From the NCBI GenBank assembly GCA_964016985.1, contig OZ024825.1:1126501-1190500 (forward strand): a DNA stretch of 64,000 nucleotides. The letters are read 5' to 3'. The position numbers were made by a program, and so were the translations under genes. A model generated the notes under the pieces. That model was not told the origin of the DNA. It made no database searches and saw only the letters and a program-made list of their open reading frames with translations. The DNA comes from Anodontia alba. Taxonomy: Eukaryota > Mollusca > Bivalvia > Lucinida > Lucinidae. Shown here piece by piece: positions 20,402 through 31,429 of this stretch. Within the stretch, counting starts at the first letter, position 1; each line of letters begins with the position of its first letter.

Positions 20402-20736
20402 CAGTCGAACCTCGTTATCTCGAACTCGCTTATTATGAATTACTGCTTATCTCGAAGTGAAAATCCGGTCCCTGTTTTAACATGAAACTATGACAACAGG
20501 TAATTAAATAATGTCGAAAAGAGGAGAAATTGCTCCTAAGGAGCAATTTTTCCTCTTTTCCACATTATTTTATATATATATTTCTAACTTCAGGAGTCAA
20601 ATAACATATTCATTTGTTAAATGTTGTTGTTCAATTTATTGTTTTCCTCACTCTCTCGACTCTGATATGTCGAGATACGGATATCTCGAAGTATTTCAGT
20701 GAGTCCCTTGGAATTCGAGATAACGAGAGTCGACTG
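20402..20736 (+). mobile_element. Family T MITE, copy 2
   Basis: CAGTCGAACCTCGTTATCTC at the left, GAGATAACGAGAGTCGACTG at the right, TA at 20400-20401 and 20737-20738. Central hairpin GGAGAAATTGCTCC / GGAGCAATTTTTCC. Opposite orientation to the copy at 5614. Confidence 0.87.
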
Positions 20737-20739
20737 TAA

Positions 20740-21360
20740 GTACAAGTATATAGTTTTCAAAGTGCACCAAAAACTTTCATTTTTTTCTATCTATAATCTT
20801 TGTAAACTGTTTTAATTGACACGTTGTCAAAAAGATACATCTACTGGACATCAGACAGCTGTTGACCTTTTATGACTTCGGAGACTGCAGTATTTTCATG
20901 TATAATTTGATCCTTGGAAAACTACCTGTTTTTACATCTCAGCCTAAAAAAAGATGGAAACATTATTGATTTAGCATTAACTTATCGTCTCTATTAGTAC
21001 AATGCAGCTTTACAAATCGAGCGCAAATGCAGTTTTATTGGCGATAAACATAGTCTGTTGTTTTACAAAATGAAAATGTATTCTTGAAATCGATCAGGTT
21101 AATGGCCATTTAATGTCATGCGAATGTAATTGTACAAATGGAACGTTTAATATGTTTATCACGCGAGTTGTTTCTTCACCAGTGCTTATCCGATCAATTA
21201 CTTGCGTAATTAAGTCATGGTGTCTTTTATTCTATGTGACCTTGATGAGTCAATGTTTGTTTTCAAGTATAAAATTCAGCTGAGCATTAGAAATGCGTAT
21301 TTCTAAACAGATGCTTTAGGTAACCTTTATACTGTCAATGTGTTTTTACTTTCTAATCTA
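20740..21360. other. Non-coding, nothing recognised
   Basis: No gene or repeat identified. Confidence 0.5.
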
Positions 21361-21610
21361 GGTCTCTCCTTTTATAAACACCTGATTTTGTATGGAAGGC
21401 GGAAACCGTCAAAAGTTATATTTACGAACAAAACAAGCGAATTTGAAATGAAATAAAGCAAATTCGAATAAAATAACTCACTAAATCCAATAAACAATAC
21501 GTTTTCAAATGATATAATCAAAGATAGCAAATAAAATAAAGAATTGCTGCAAACAAAACGATTTATAGCGATAAACAAACAATATTTCGTTAGACAAAGC
21601 GTTACTCCGC
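21360..21610 (-). repeat. Dispersed repeat R, copy 1
   Basis: Reverse complement of 23335-23525: shared phrases include GGAAGGCGGAAACCGTCAAA, AGCGAATTTGAAATGAAATA, AAGCAAATTCGAATAAAATA and TAAAGAATTGCTGCAAACAA. No coding or terminal repeat recognised. Confidence 0.7.
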
Positions 21611-21643
21611 CAAATGATACAAAGCTTTTTTTTTTCTTAAATA

Positions 21644-21924
21644 CATTACGAAAACACGCCTATTCAAATATAAAGAAAATTTTACCACCAAAAAAAAAAT
21701 GAAAATTTTCAGATAAAAATTCTGATATTTTTCATATTTCTTCTCAAAACATAGATTGTGGGTACTCGTTAGAACAGCCTCGGTGAGGCGATTCTAACGA
21801 GTACCCACAATCTATGTTTTGAGCAGAAATAAGAAAAATAATGTATACCCCTGTAAACCCCAGTTTTACTATATAAAAGTGGGGTTTAAGGGGGTCAAAA
21901 TTATATAGGCATGTTTTCGTGATG
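21644..21924 (+). mobile_element. Family A MITE, copy 8
   Basis: Consensus-like, CATTACGAAAACACGCCTAT to ATAGGCATGTTTTCGTGATG, with a central hairpin carrying two arm mismatches (GAACAGCCTCGGTGAGGCGA). The 65-codon minus-strand frame 21744-21941 is one of the frames this MITE leaves open in many copies. Confidence 0.92.
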
Positions 21925-21929
21925 ACATA

Positions 21930-23148
21930 AGCCGCCAACATAAATGGTAAAAAATCGAAAATAAATAACCCAGGTTATAAAATACTAAAAAAAAATCTAC
22001 CAAGCATCTAAACCCAGATCTAAAGCCAGCAGGTTTGTCGGATAGTTTAAGTTAGGAAAGGTACGGCTGACCTGAGGCGTTAGAGGCCGGATTCATGTGA
22101 GTACTGGTCGGGGTAGGGTAATGGTGTGATCAGGTCGGATCCCATCATATCTTACATGTGCCTTACCACATGCAGGTTCTGGTGAGTCGGTTTGGGTGTG
22201 TTTGTTTGAATGTTATAAAATAGAACCCATGATACTGTTACTCGGTACCAAAATGCCACATAATTTAAAAGTCTTCGAAACAATGGAAACATTCAAAGAA
22301 ATTAGACCTGCTGTTGCTTGGAGCGAAACGTCCCGCAAACTCTCGGGTATTGGCATTTGCCGAATTTTATCAGAGAGAGCCGGGACTAAATTCCGGGACC
22401 AAAAGTTCAAAAGTCCGACAAGGAAACTTGGGCTTGTAATATTTTCATGATTTCTGGCATATACGAGTATACGTCTTGGATCCTCAGCTTTAAAATGCAT
22501 ATCAAGATTAGACGTTTCTACTTTTACTTCCCGATATACAGAAACATAAACTTTATATAAAGCAAGGTAAGCTGCAGAACTAGAAACCTACCATGTCCAT
22601 AGTTAAAAAAAAAACAGCAACAACAAAAATATCATTTTATTAAATATTCGATAGAATGCCTCCGGTTAATCGCTATAAAGAAAATTACATTTTATACCGG
22701 TATTTTAGTATCAGCAGCTGGTAATCTATAGATGGCAGTTGAAGGGATACGTCTGAAGCCGACTTTTCTCCAGCCAACATCACTCAAAACAGAGGACCTT
22801 ATACCTGTAACAAAAAAAAAATGCAAGTCTTTTAAAATTTGCATTCAAAGATAAGGGGCTGACAAACATACATGCCCAACTCGTGAAAACATTTCGGTCA
22901 GTCATTTCCCGACTGGTTCCGGTAAATACAACTAACGTTTTGGGCGGGTAATTGAACACTCCTGAAAAGTATCGGAACCGCCATTTTTTTAAGAAGATTT
23001 TTAGGACAACATAATCAATCCAACACTACGTAAATCTCCCAACTAAATAGCGTAAATCATCGGTAACCAAATGATGCTCAGTTTTGGTATTTCGTTAGAC
23101 CTGTGTGATGAGTTGTCGATTTGCACAATTTATGTTACCGACTTATGT
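21930..23148. other. Non-coding, nothing firmly recognised
   Basis: Frames 22196-22450 (plus) and 22213-22500 (minus) overlap each other over nearly their whole length; neither shows a recognised domain. The minus-strand frame reads SFLVGLLNFWSRNLVPALSD and could be a repeat-derived fragment. No other feature. Confidence 0.4.
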
Positions 23149-23150
23149 TA

Positions 23151-23325
23151 CAGTGAACCCTCGTTACAACGACACCGTGTGTTCCCAGAGATGTTGCCAT
23201 TAAAATGAATTTGCTGTTCTAAAAATTCCACAATGAGCAGAATTTGTATGCATGTAAAGGCCTTGTTTATTCGTATTTACTCATAGAACATATGTTTTGG
23301 ATATTTGTTAGAATCGCCTCAGTAA
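23151..23325 (+). mobile_element. Truncated MITE with CAGTGAACCCTCG end and half hairpin
   Basis: CAGTGAACCCTCGTTACAAC begins a TA-flanked Tc1/mariner-like end distinct from families B and T. Near 23285-23325, ACATATGTTTTGGATATTTG, TTAGAATCGCCTCAG is the left arm of the shared hairpin core. The right half is missing; repeat R begins immediately after. Confidence 0.55.
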
Positions 23326-23334
23326 GGTCTGAGT

Positions 23335-23525
23335 ATTATTTGATTTCACGTAGATCGTTTTGTTTGCAACATTTCTTTATTTGATTTGCTATTTTTTCTT
23401 TAATTTGAACAGTTTCATTTGATATGATGAGTTGTTTTATTTGAAATTGCTTTAGTTCATTTCAAATTCGCTTCTTTTGACAGTTTCCATCTTCCATGCT
23501 TTTGACTATCAGGCATTCCATAATA
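23335..23525 (+). repeat. Dispersed repeat R, copy 2
   Basis: TTTCATTTCAAATTCGCTT-type phrases match 21360-21610 in opposite orientation, about 1.7 kb apart, so the intervening segment is flanked by inverted copies. Confidence 0.65.
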
Positions 23526-23559
23526 CCTAAACATCAAGACACTGAAATATCCTTTTTCA

Positions 23560-23880
23560 AATGGGAATTGTTTCTTCTTTATGTGGCCTCATGGCCACTC
23601 GCTGCGGGGCATTTTTTTGTCTTTTGTCTTGTTCTTTCTTACTGTTGTGTTTAGTGGATCCGTGTTTAGTGGATCCTATCTATTATTGTGATTACCTTGT
23701 TAGTGAAGAGAGAATTGGCTGCATGGGTTTTCTTTGATTTCTGGCTAGTGTACTGACTGTCTTGGTTTGTTTGCTATTTTATTGGTAGGGCATCATGTGT
23801 TGGCTATGTTTGTAATTGTGATTTTTCCTGTAGCATTACTTCAACAAATCTATGCAATCTGGATCCGTTTGTTTCCCTAT
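23560..23880 (+). repeat. Unit X relative
   Basis: ATTGTGATTACCTTGTTAGT, GAAGAGAGAATTGGC matches the unit X core, and TTGGTAGGGCATCATGTG, TTGGCTATGTTTGTAATTGT matches 11690-11760. A 14-bp phrase GTGTTTAGTGGATCC is duplicated in tandem within it. Confidence 0.55.
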
Positions 23881-23984
23881 AAAACGTAATGGAAACAAGG
23901 GTATAAATTATTAGTCGTTTTCTTTTACGATTGTTCTGTTTAAAACCCCAAAGGCTCTATATTCCACAAAAATAAACATTTTAA

Positions 23985-25214
23985 TGCCCCCGCCATTTAC
24001 AGAGGGGGCATATAGTATCACCGCTGTCCGTACGTACGTCCGTCCCGTCCGTCCGTCCCGTACGTAACGCAAATGGTTTCCGTGCGATACCTTTGAAAGG
24101 ATTGGTGTATTGGATTGAAATTTTAAACACAGGTATATAATCATAAAATGTAGGTCAAATATGATTTAGGATAAAATCCACCAATTATTTGGGAGTTATG
24201 GCCTTTTTTCAACTTTGAAAAATTTTCAGCTTTGAAAAATGGTTTCCGTGCAATATAATTTGAAAGGATTGGTGTATTAGATTGAAATTTTACACACATG
24301 TATATAATCATAACATATAGATCAAGGTCGATTTAGAGTAAAATCTACCTATTATTTTGGGAGTTATGGCCCTTTTTCAACTTTGAAAAATGGTGACCGT
24401 TCCATAACTTTAGTAAAGATCAATATATTGGATTCATATTTTATACACAAGCATATAATTATAAAATATAGGTCAAGTTTGATTTAGGGTAAAATCCACC
24501 AATTAATTCTGGAGTTACGGCCCTTTTTCAATGTTGAAAATAGTTGAAAAATTGTTTCCGTTCGATATCTTTTAAAAATATTAGTGTATTGGATTCAAAT
24601 TTTTTACACATATATATAATTATAAAATGTAGGTCAAGTTCGATTTAGGGTAAAAACCATCAATTATTCGGGGAGTTATGGCCCTTTATCAACTTTGAAA
24701 AATGGTTTCCATTCCATAACTTTTGAAAAGATTAGTGAATTGGATTCATATTTTATACACAAGCATATAATTATAAAATATAGGTCAAATTTGATTTAGG
24801 GTAAAATCCGCCAATTATGTTTGGAGTTACGGCCCTTTTTCAACGTTGAAAAATAGTTTCAGTTTGATATCTTTTGAAAACAGTTGTGCATTGAATTCAT
24901 ATTTAAACACACAGGTATATAATCATAAAATAGAGGTCAAGTTCCAATTAGGGTAGAACCAACCCATTATTATAGGAGTTATGGCCCTTTTTCACCTTCA
25001 AAAGATGTTTTTCTTCCGATATTGTTTTTTTAAAAAAAGATTGTTTTTGTGTATTGGATTCATATTTTATACACATGTAAAAATATGATCAAGTTCGATT
25101 TAGGGTAAAATTTGCCAATTATTATTTTTTCAACTTCATTTTTTGAAAAATGCCTGCGTGTGGGTGAGGATGGCCCTGGGCGGGGGCATCTGTGTCATAC
25201 TGACACATTTCTAG
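23985..25214 (+). mobile_element. Helitron-like non-autonomous element with internal tandem repeats, copy 1
   Basis: It begins with a short hairpin (TGCCCCC...GGGGGCA, 23985-24010), a CCGTCCGTCC-rich stretch, then about seven repeats of ~150-170 bp each containing GGATTCATATTTTATACACA, TATAATTATAAAATATAGGT, TCAAGTTCGATTTAGGGTAA and GGAGTTATGGCCC. It ends GGCGGGGGCATC followed by a perfect 7-bp stem TGTGTCA-TAC-TGACACA, then TTTCTAGT. A terminal hairpin followed by CTAG|T is the usual Helitron 3' end, and internal satellite-like repeats are typical of the HINE class in molluscs. No Rep/helicase is present. The assignment is inference; a second copy lies at 51670-53053. Confidence 0.65.
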
Positions 25215-25224
25215 TTTTATTCAT

Positions 25225-25468
25225 GGAAAGGTTTAATTAATTGATATATGTAATAACAGTACGATCATAACATGTGGCATCTAACTGCCTGTAAAATTTC
25301 AGTTAGTCTCTCATTTTTAAGTGGATCAAAAATGAAATGAATTTTTATCGTATCTCTGAATTAATGTTGTCATTTCAAGAACTAGAGACTAACTGAAATG
25401 TTACAGGCTGTCAGGAGCCACATTTTATGATTGTAGTTATACCATATATCAATTTATTAAACCTGTCT
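25225..25468. mobile_element. MITE with ~90-bp inverted repeats
   Basis: GGAAAGGTTTAATTAATTGA, TATATG and CATATATCAATTTATTAAAC are the outer ends; inner parts TGCCTGTAAAATTTCAGTTA, GTCTCTCATTT and AGAGACTAACTGAAATGTTA, CAGGCTG are complementary. A loop of about 60 bp. Starts 10 bp after the Helitron-like 3' end. Confidence 0.75.
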
Positions 25469-25479
25469 TGGATAAAAAA

Positions 25480-26100
25480 AAAATGTCTACTTTTTAGGAA
25501 TATGGAGCCTTTAATTTAATTTGTTTGGTTTAAACATTTTTTTATTTGTATAATTTCAATATAATAATATAAACTAGTACAAACATAATAATACATAATA
25601 TTATAATTTATACAAATGGGATTCAGAAGAAAGTCAAAAGACTTGTATTAATCTGTATCCCGATGTGTAATCATCAAAGCTTACAATAACAATAACAATA
25701 CGTGATTTGAACAACTTACAGCTTAATTAATTGTACTATTTTACATGTTAAACCATGCATCAGAATAAGCAGAAAAAACGAGAATACTTGGGACATTTGT
25801 ATTCCCTTTATTTCTTCATAACTAGGTATTTTGTTTACCATTGATAACCTAATAATCTACTATCTAAAATATATGCATGTTCGTGATTATATGAGATGCT
25901 GCAGCTCCACGGGGAATGGAGTCTTGATATATTTTCATAAAAAACACTATAACACAACAACCGTAATAACTCTAAGGCAAAAACAAAATTTAGCCGTCAG
26001 GATAAGTATATAACGGACCTTCGGTCGACTAGCTTGAAATATCTTATTTTGCTATGTTAAAGCATGGGCTGTTTTATATAATTACAGAATTATTTTAGTT
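25480..26100. other. AT-rich 3' flank of the CR1-like element
   Basis: On the minus strand this follows the RT stop codon and may include the LINE 3' untranslated region. No short terminal repeat typical of CR1 3' ends could be pinned down. AT-rich palindromes occur near 25555-25615. Confidence 0.4.
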
Positions 26101-26112
26101 TATTCTAATTGC

Positions 26113-28196
26113 TTATCTAATTTCAAAACGTTTAGATTTTAAGATAAAATTCTGTACTGCTGTAAATATTTGTTGATTCTGCATTTCATTCAATTCTTGG
26201 CTTCCATAAAGGAGAACATTAAGGGTCGGTGTATGAATATGAGTCACTGTGTCCAACATTTCTTGTCTTTGATTGCTAAAACGATTACATTTCAAAAGGA
26301 AATGATTTGTGTCTTCAATGGCTCCACAGACACACAATGGGTTGTCTAAGATATTTTTAGAATATAGATGTTCACATAGAGAACTACATTTTGTTCTCAA
26401 TCGTGCGTGGTGAATCTGTCCCAGGCGTTTACCAGCAAAGAAAAAATTGGGTGGGTTAGTAATGTTACTGTTAAGATGACGTTTAAATACCATTTTGCTA
26501 GGTGAGTTGCGCACATTATCTGGCAACTCATTCCAATCTCTGATAACAGAGGGTAGAAAGGAATTATAGTAAAGTTGTGAATTAGCACGGATAGTATGAA
26601 GATTGGCTGCATTATGTAACTGGTAGGTTGTGGTATTTCCAACAGTAGATGGTACGAGAGAAGATAAGTAGTTAGGTGAAAGATTATTTACCATGTTATA
26701 GAATACCAATAGCTTATGTTTTTTCCGTCGAGATGCCAAGGGTTCCCATCCTGTTTCTAAATAAAGAGAATTGATAGATACGAGTTTAGTGGCTCCTGTT
26801 ACGACTCGAGCTGCTTCATTTTGTATTTTTTCAAGTTCGTTTACCTCGTACTGGGTGCAATTATCCCATATAACATCGGCATACTCAAGAAGTGGGCGAA
26901 TAAAAGAGAAGTACATAGTTTGGAGTGATTTTCTGTCAAGTTTAAATTTAAATTTACGCATGACATTAATGCGGCTCCATGCTTTTGATTTAATGTAATC
27001 TAAATGATCATGCCATTGGCAGTCACTTGAAAGAAACACGCCCAAGTGCTTGTGTGTGTGAACTTCATTGATAGGTTGATTATTCATAAAAATGGGAGGA
27101 TGATTGGGTTTATTAAGTTTTCTTGAAAAAATAATAGACTCAGACTTTGTAGGGTTGAATGTAACGAGCCATTGGGTAGCCCACTGATGAATCATTTGCA
27201 AATCGGTATTTAGTTGCCCAGCGGTATTGTGCGGATTGTCTACTATAATGTAAAGGCTTGTGTCGTCTGCAAACAGTCTTATAGTTGCTTTGATGTTATC
27301 TACTATATCATTAATATATAGAAGGAATAAAAGAGGGCCTAGAATAGAACCTTGAGGGACACCAGCCGTAACTGGTAACCAGTCAGAACAAGCACCAGGT
27401 ATAACTACTCTTTGTTTTCTATTGGCTAAATAATCTGAGCACCAATGAAGAAGAGAATCAGTAACACCTACAGATTTAAGTTTGTACAGAAGTCCTTTGT
27501 GCCATACTCTATCAAAGGCTTTGCTTATGTCACAAAAGACTGCTCGGACTTCTTTACCTTCATCGAGAGCTTAACAGAAAGTGTTATAAATATCAACAAG
27601 CTGATTTACGGTTGAGTCACCTGGGATGAAGCCAGATTGCAAGGTGGTTATGACTTGATGATCACGAAAGAAATTAAACAAATGTTTAAACACAATTTTC
27701 TCAAGAACTTTGCCGGCAGCACTTAGTAGTGATATTGGTCTATAATTGGATGGACACGAAGGATCATTCTTTTTGAAGACTGGTGTAACATTGGCCTGCT
27801 TCCATATACTTGGGAATTTACCTTTTGCAAGAGAGAAGTTAAAAAGTTCACACAGAGGGAAAGATAATGATTCAGCGAGCTCTTTTAATAATCTGTTATT
27901 GATTAAATCGGGTCCTGTGGCTTTACCTATAGGTAACGACTTTAGAACTTCCTGTGGTGTAGTAATAATAGTGTTGATTGTATCTAATGGAGTGACTGTA
28001 GCTGTGGGCAGAGAAGCATTAGTTTCGTCTAAGTGTGTTTGTTCAGTGAAAAAATTATTTAGGACGTTTGCTTTTTCCTCTGCGGATAAGTAAATTGTTC
28101 CATCTTTATTAAGTGGGGGAATAGATGATGGTTTATCTGGCTTTATATAATACTTTAACGTCTTCCACCAGTCTTTTGTTATCTTCAAGTTTTTTT
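26113..28196 (-). pseudogene. CR1-like LINE reverse transcriptase, broken
   Basis: RT of a non-LTR retrotransposon, which would copy element RNA by target-primed reverse transcription. Reading down the minus strand: linker (NLKITKDWWKTLKYY), palm entry (NYRPISLLSAAGKVLEK), QSGFIPGDSTVNQL, motif A (FCDISKAFDRVWHKGL), motif B (AGVPQGSILGPLLF), catalytic FADD at 27262-27273, then the thumb/connection (KHLGVFLSSDCQWHDHL) and a C-terminal Cys/His cluster (CVCGAIEDTNHFLLKC). One TAA at 27571-27573 interrupts the frame just before motif A; the frame is the same on both sides. The 5' junction with the endonuclease is a one-base shift in a seven-A run (28190-28196). The 123 codons between the stop and 27202 are open and contain motifs A, B and C. 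Family assignment CR1/jockey clade from motif wording; well supported. Confidence 0.92.
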
Positions 28197-29170
28197 GCTA
28201 AGTTATCGACTTCAGCCTTTTTGGACTTCCGTATTTCATTTGTAATTTTATTTCGGACATGTTTGTAGTTTTCAAAATCTAATAATGATTTGGATTTCTT
28301 ATATTTATCGAAAAGTCGTTTTCTTTTTCTCATTAATCTTTTTATACTGTTAGACAGCCAAGAAGGGTCCGAATTTCGTACACGTATTGTTTTATTTGGT
28401 ATATGTTTACTTGCAAGGGTCATTATTCTTTCAGTTACTTTAGCTGCATATATATCTACATTATTATCCTTAAAAGAGTTCCAGTCAGTTTCACTTATAT
28501 CACGTGATAAAGATAGGTCATCAGCATTATCATACAGCCATATATGCCGTGTATAAGAATGCGTTATCTTTTTATCAAAATTGAATACACAATATATAGG
28601 ACAGTGGTATCTTATGTTCTGGTCTAGGAAGGGATCGCCAACTCCACTCAGTAGGATGTTGTGTGGATTAGTGGTTAAAAAATTATCTATTATAGAAGAC
28701 GTGTTTTCTGTGTAGTGTGTAGGCTCGTTAATAAGCTGCTCAAGATTGTAATGTTGGCATATATCAACTATTTTTTTATTGGAAGCTGCTTTTAGTATAT
28801 CTAGATTAAAATCACCGGTGATAAGAATGTTTTCTACACCGCTGTCAAAAGCAATGCCTATAGAGTCTTCTATAGAGGTGAGGATTGCTGGAGCAGAATT
28901 AGGAGGCCTATAGAAAGTACCAATTAGCGCTTTCCTGTGCTGCGTGTATACCTCTATCCAAAGACACTCAATATTAGGAAGCTCAAGATCAAATCTGCGA
29001 CGCGAATAAAAGTCTTGTTTGGCATAAACACAGATTCCACCATGATTATCACCAGGTCTGTCACGTCGGTATAAGTTAAACCCATTAATATTTAAATCGT
29101 CATCTGAGGTTCTATGGTCCAGCCAGGTTTCCGTCAGACTGATAATGGAACATGCCAAGTTAAGATTCAA
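28133..29170 (-). pseudogene. CR1-like LINE AP-endonuclease domain
   Basis: Apurinic-endonuclease-like domain that nicks the insertion site. Visible: SLTETWLD (catalytic Glu), GICVYAKQ, IGTFYRPP, ITGDFNLDIL (Asp/Asn pair) and a C-terminal basic linker (SIKRLMRKRKRLFDKYKKSK). The normally invariant S-D-H before the last strand reads R-Y-H (NIRYHCPIYCVF), so the essential Asp is lost. The frame ends at a stop at 28133 after reading past the A7 run where the RT frame takes over. On the 5' side a one-base change near 29165 separates it from the 2A-like leader. The apparent start is only a TTG in the middle of the domain, not a real start. Same element as 26113-28196 and 29160-29453. Confidence 0.93.
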
Positions 29171-29453
29171 TTAAATCAACCTTGTTTGTAATACTCTGGA
29201 TATTATTATGGACTATAGAAAATTTACCTTTCCTGTTTAAATTATCTAGGAAGGAACTAGATTCTGTTGAACAATAAGAATCCTCGGATGAGGGACCAGG
29301 ATTGCGTTCAATACCCGCTATCAACAATAATGACATGACTATTAAAAATTCAAATAAATTTAGAAAGTCAGTACCTTTAATCTTAAGCTGACGACCATAA
29401 TGTAGTCCTATCCGTATCCTGTAGATCTGAATTTCAATCATTATGTTATACAA
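29160..29453 (-). pseudogene. CR1-like LINE N-terminal leader with 2A-like motif
   Basis: A hydrophobic run (NLFEFLIVMSLLLIAG) leads into GIERNPGP (codons 29292-29315), then a Ser-rich linker and the first strand of the endonuclease (SIVHNNIQSITNKVDLI). The consensus of 2A and 2A-like ribosome-skipping peptides is D-x-E-x-N-P-G-P; such motifs are known at the N terminus of CR1-clade LINE proteins. Here the leading Asp is absent and Gly stands in its place, while E-x-N-P-G-P is intact. The frame stops at 29160 and continues one base out of frame as the endonuclease. Confidence 0.85.
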
Positions 29454-29459
29454 TCAGTT

Positions 29460-30640
29460 AAACAACGAAACAGTCTGCAGCATACGGATAGGTCTTTCTT
29501 CTCGTACGATTGATATGCGTGAATAGTGTATAGGTGTAAGTACTTTTCCCCGTGGAGCACCAGCAGCAAACACAAAAACAATGGAAACATGAATAGAACA
29601 ACAAACATGTTTGTTTGTTTTACATTATTGGGAAGAGGATAGTACTCGCAGTTATGGAAATAGTAGACGAATTTGCAAGTGAGTGTTGAGTATTTCACAA
29701 ATAGAAGGTAACAGTGTTACAAGGTAACCTATTACAAATAATTCGTTTTTTAAGAATATTTGTACGATGATGCATTAATCGTTCGCGGGCAAGCAAGTTC
29801 TGATCATAGGCAGTACGACAGCATACCATTAATCAATATGTACTTTACACTTTCAAATTATACTGTTTATAGGTCCTACTGAAGATAATTTGTGACAGTT
29901 ATATGACAGAAGCAAGTAATAACAAGCAATTTGTGTTGTTGTACAAATATTGACTGGTGAGGGACCGGACTTTATGTGGTATCCACCGAAGAAAGCCAGA
30001 TGACAAAGGCGATAGCCGAGGTCAACGTTGGTGCTCTGTGGCGGACACCATCGTCACATCCAGTACCTCAACAGCCAACAAATGTTTCATTATATAATTT
30101 GTCTTGTCTCTCGATAACCGTGGCAACAAACAGTCAGCATCAGACCCATTAACATAATGACCGCGCGTAGACGTCGATGTCAGTAATAGCAGCATCACTA
30201 AAACTGATATCTTATTTTAGAAACTAATATGTAGTGAATAGCACGCGCAAGAAATTATATATCCCGTTCTGTTGTTAAGTCCGATATAAAAGATATGAGA
30301 AAAAAAAAAAAAAAAACACATCATGTCAAGTCAAACAAAAATATTAAGCAAAACACGCATACACATACATATCCAACAATATAGACCTTCATTCAAAGCT
30401 CAGATAAACGCTAGTTAAATATGAGAAAAGTGTGATGTTCTGATACACCAGTACACTAGCCAAGTGGTCAGACAGCGCCGAAACACGTCAGATCAATGTC
30501 GATTCGACGCTGTTAGTCCACTGTGGTTGCCATATTTGTAGCATTTGAGGCGTCTTGAAATTTATTATTTTTAGAAGTTTGTACTCCCATCGGAAAATAT
30601 CTTGGTTATTTTTAGATTATATACCAGTGCCAAAAAATCA
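29460..30640. other. Non-coding, possible LINE 5' flank then unidentified
   Basis: 29454-29700 may hold the 5' untranslated region of the CR1-like element; an 85-codon minus-strand frame there (29441-29698) lacks a domain. The rest holds a 16-A run near 30301 and nothing else recognised. Confidence 0.4.
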
Positions 30641-30650
30641 TATATCTAAC

Positions 30651-30795
30651 AAGAGAGAGAGAGACAGATAGACAGACAGACAGAGAAACAGACAGACAGA
30701 CAGAGAGAAAAACAGACAGACGTAGTCAAGGAGACATAAGGAGAGGAAAGAGAGAGAGAGAAACAGACAAACAGACGTAGACAGATAGACATACG

Positions 30796-30829
<34 letters not shown>

Positions 30830-30855
30830 GGGAGAGAGAGAGAGACAGACAGAGA
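30651..30855. repeat. (GA)n/(CAGA)n purine-rich tract
   Basis: About 200 bp of GAGA, CAGA and GACAGACA variants, almost pure purine on the plus strand, which favours triplex (H-DNA) formation. The Ser/Leu-rich minus-strand frame is an artefact. Confidence 0.92.
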
Positions 30856-30859
30856 ATGG

Positions 30860-31185
30860 GAAGAGTCTGAGAATTAAAACATCTTGCCTCCACAATTATA
30901 TACAAGTTCTATGCCTTGAGCGTGACCATGTAATCATTTACAAACGTTCCTGGTCACCGACTGCCTATATAGGACACGTGTTAGCAGCACGCTTTTCTTG
31001 TGGTTTGTGTGGTCATTGGAGTTTTCATTGAAGAAAATTTCTATGCAGACACCACGTGGTTGCATCGGTGACTCAGTTCGCGTGTGAATTGATTACTTGT
31101 TTTCAAAAAGGGAAAAGAAAAATAAGTTCTGATTCTAGAGAAAAAAAAAACGAACTAGAAACACAGGATAAATTGGACCATTCAG
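30860..31185. other. Non-coding, nothing recognised
   Basis: Relatively complex sequence upstream of the TATA-like site; no gene recognised. Confidence 0.45.
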
Positions 31186-31189
31186 TGGG

Positions 31190-31423
31190 TATATAAACAG
31201 CGGGTAAGTATTCGCATATTTCCCGGCAGTCACACAGCGCAGAAACAACGTGGTTTCATCAACTTCGACGACGTTGCATCAACGCCGTGAGCCTGTCTGG
31301 ATATACGTTTTATATCGTTGTTGTATATATATATATACTTTTACCATGCCGCCGCTTTGTTGTTTTCATCATCAACGTTGTTACATGAATCGGACTGTCT
31401 CCCCAAACACATCCCTTACATAA
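31190..31423 (+). promoter_or_regulatory. Candidate TATA promoter with short downstream frame
   Basis: TATATAAA at 31190-31197, followed about 30 bp later by CCCGGCAGTCACACAG, a plausible initiator region. At 31346 ACCATGC gives an ATG in fair start context, opening a 25-codon frame (MPPLCCFHHQRC...) that ends at 31423. No family recognised; it could be a first exon or chance. Confidence 0.25.
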
Positions 31424-31429
31424 AGCAAG

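Noticed and set aside
21744..21941. Recurrent 60-70 codon frames such as FDPLKPHFYIVKLGFTGVYI
   Set aside because: They recur because family A MITE copies recur; frames are interrupted differently in other copies and the hairpin explains their conservation.
22196..22500. Overlapping plus and minus frames of 84 and 95 codons
   Set aside because: Almost completely overlapping on opposite strands, no recognised domain, no splice or promoter context; left as undetermined non-coding.
28190..28196. Definite programmed frameshift between endonuclease and RT
   Set aside because: A single A7 run in an element that also has a stop and another shift is more simply a mutation; kept only as a question in the findings.
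25893..29566. Inverted match GCTCCACGGGGA on both sides of the CR1-like LINE
   Set aside because: Twelve matching bases are expected by chance many times in 64 kb and LINEs do not have terminal inverted repeats.
30638..30895. Ser/Leu-rich 85-codon minus-strand frame
   Set aside because: Translation of the GA/CAGA simple repeat.
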